A DNA stretch of 27,081 nt. Origin: an uncultured Collinsella sp. (GTDB lineage: Bacteria > Actinomycetota > Coriobacteriia > Coriobacteriales > Coriobacteriaceae). Of the stretch, positions 26,977-27,081 are shown piece after piece (position 1 is the first letter of the stretch; each line of letters starts with the position of its first letter). The stretch lies in the NCBI GenBank assembly GCA_902493855.1, contig CABUQV010000024.1, forward strand, positions 1 to 27,081. Reading direction: 5' to 3'. The notes beneath the pieces are model-generated. The model had not been told where the DNA came from. It saw nothing but the letters and a program-made list of their open reading frames with translations, and searched no databases. The translations under genes were made by a program, and so were the position numbers.

Positions 26977-27081
26977 AGGGCGGGGGTTAAGTTTGTCGCG
27001 AGTTCCGCACGCAAAGGAAAGCACTTAATGTGCTTTCCGTCTTGCGCAGGACTGTAGAGCAGCAAACTTAACCCCCGCCCT
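26977..27081. repeat. 105-base palindromic element with 19-bp terminal repeats
   Basis: Bases 26977-26995 are perfectly complementary to 27063-27081, the last base of the window. Inside, GGAAAGCAC (27016-27024) pairs perfectly with GTGCTTTCC (27030-27038) around TTAAT, flanked by CGCAA and TTGCG. There is no ORF. It looks like a miniature palindromic mobile element or a structured RNA. It may continue beyond the window. Confidence 0.7.

Overview
The window looks like a chromosomal segment of a high-G+C anaerobic actinobacterium of the class Coriobacteriia, most likely Collinsella or a close relative. This is inferred from the strong G/C-ending codon bias, a single-chain pyruvate:ferredoxin oxidoreductase, carbamate kinase next to amino-acid uptake and hydrolysis genes, and two LytS/LytTR two-component pairs. 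No rRNA, tRNA or CRISPR array was seen.

Positions 1-8165 form a mosaic accessory region. It starts with an IS110-family transposase (99-1211, minus). A decayed class I methyltransferase (1557-2300), an ABC exporter (2579-4231), an IS110 transposase fragment (4603-4728) and a minus-strand peptide operon (7059 down to 4932) follow. The central part (about 1440-7100) is visibly richer in A/T than the rest. The operon encodes a radical SAM/SPASM peptide maturase, two Cys/Asp-rich precursor peptides of 67 and 59 residues and a 35-residue membrane peptide. The 59- and 35-residue ORFs are very short. Both precursors begin MKHIHP and carry six Cys residues, each followed by Asp after two to five residues, the pattern expected of freyrasin-type (PapB-like) thioether ranthipeptides. 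The convergent ABC exporter is the likely export partner. Two direct copies of a roughly 92-bp sequence (1339-1430 and 8074-8165) flank this accessory block, and a truncated FHA-domain gene lies at its right edge.

Positions 8166-18156 carry metabolism: pyruvate:ferredoxin oxidoreductase (8501-12040) with a long leader, carbamate kinase (12696-13658), a membrane-anchored C39-like cysteine peptidase (minus, 13858-14859), an APC amino-acid permease (15214-16665) and an amidohydrolase (16797-18074). Permease and hydrolase probably form a unit that imports and cleaves an amino-acid or dipeptide-like substrate.

Positions 18193-26800 carry two paralogous LytS-type kinase/LytTR regulator pairs (18193-20351 and 24105-26237). 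A zinc-dependent phospholipase C-like protein, a UMF1-type MFS transporter and a glycosyltransferase lie between them. A YfcE/MJ0936-type phosphodiesterase follows.

Several intergenic gaps hold striking inverted repeats: 2389-2432, 12055-12171 (a 25-bp perfect outer stem around a terminator), 13766-13861 (overlapping a stop codon) and 26977-27081 (19-bp perfect terminal repeats around a second perfect hairpin). They look like dispersed palindromic elements.
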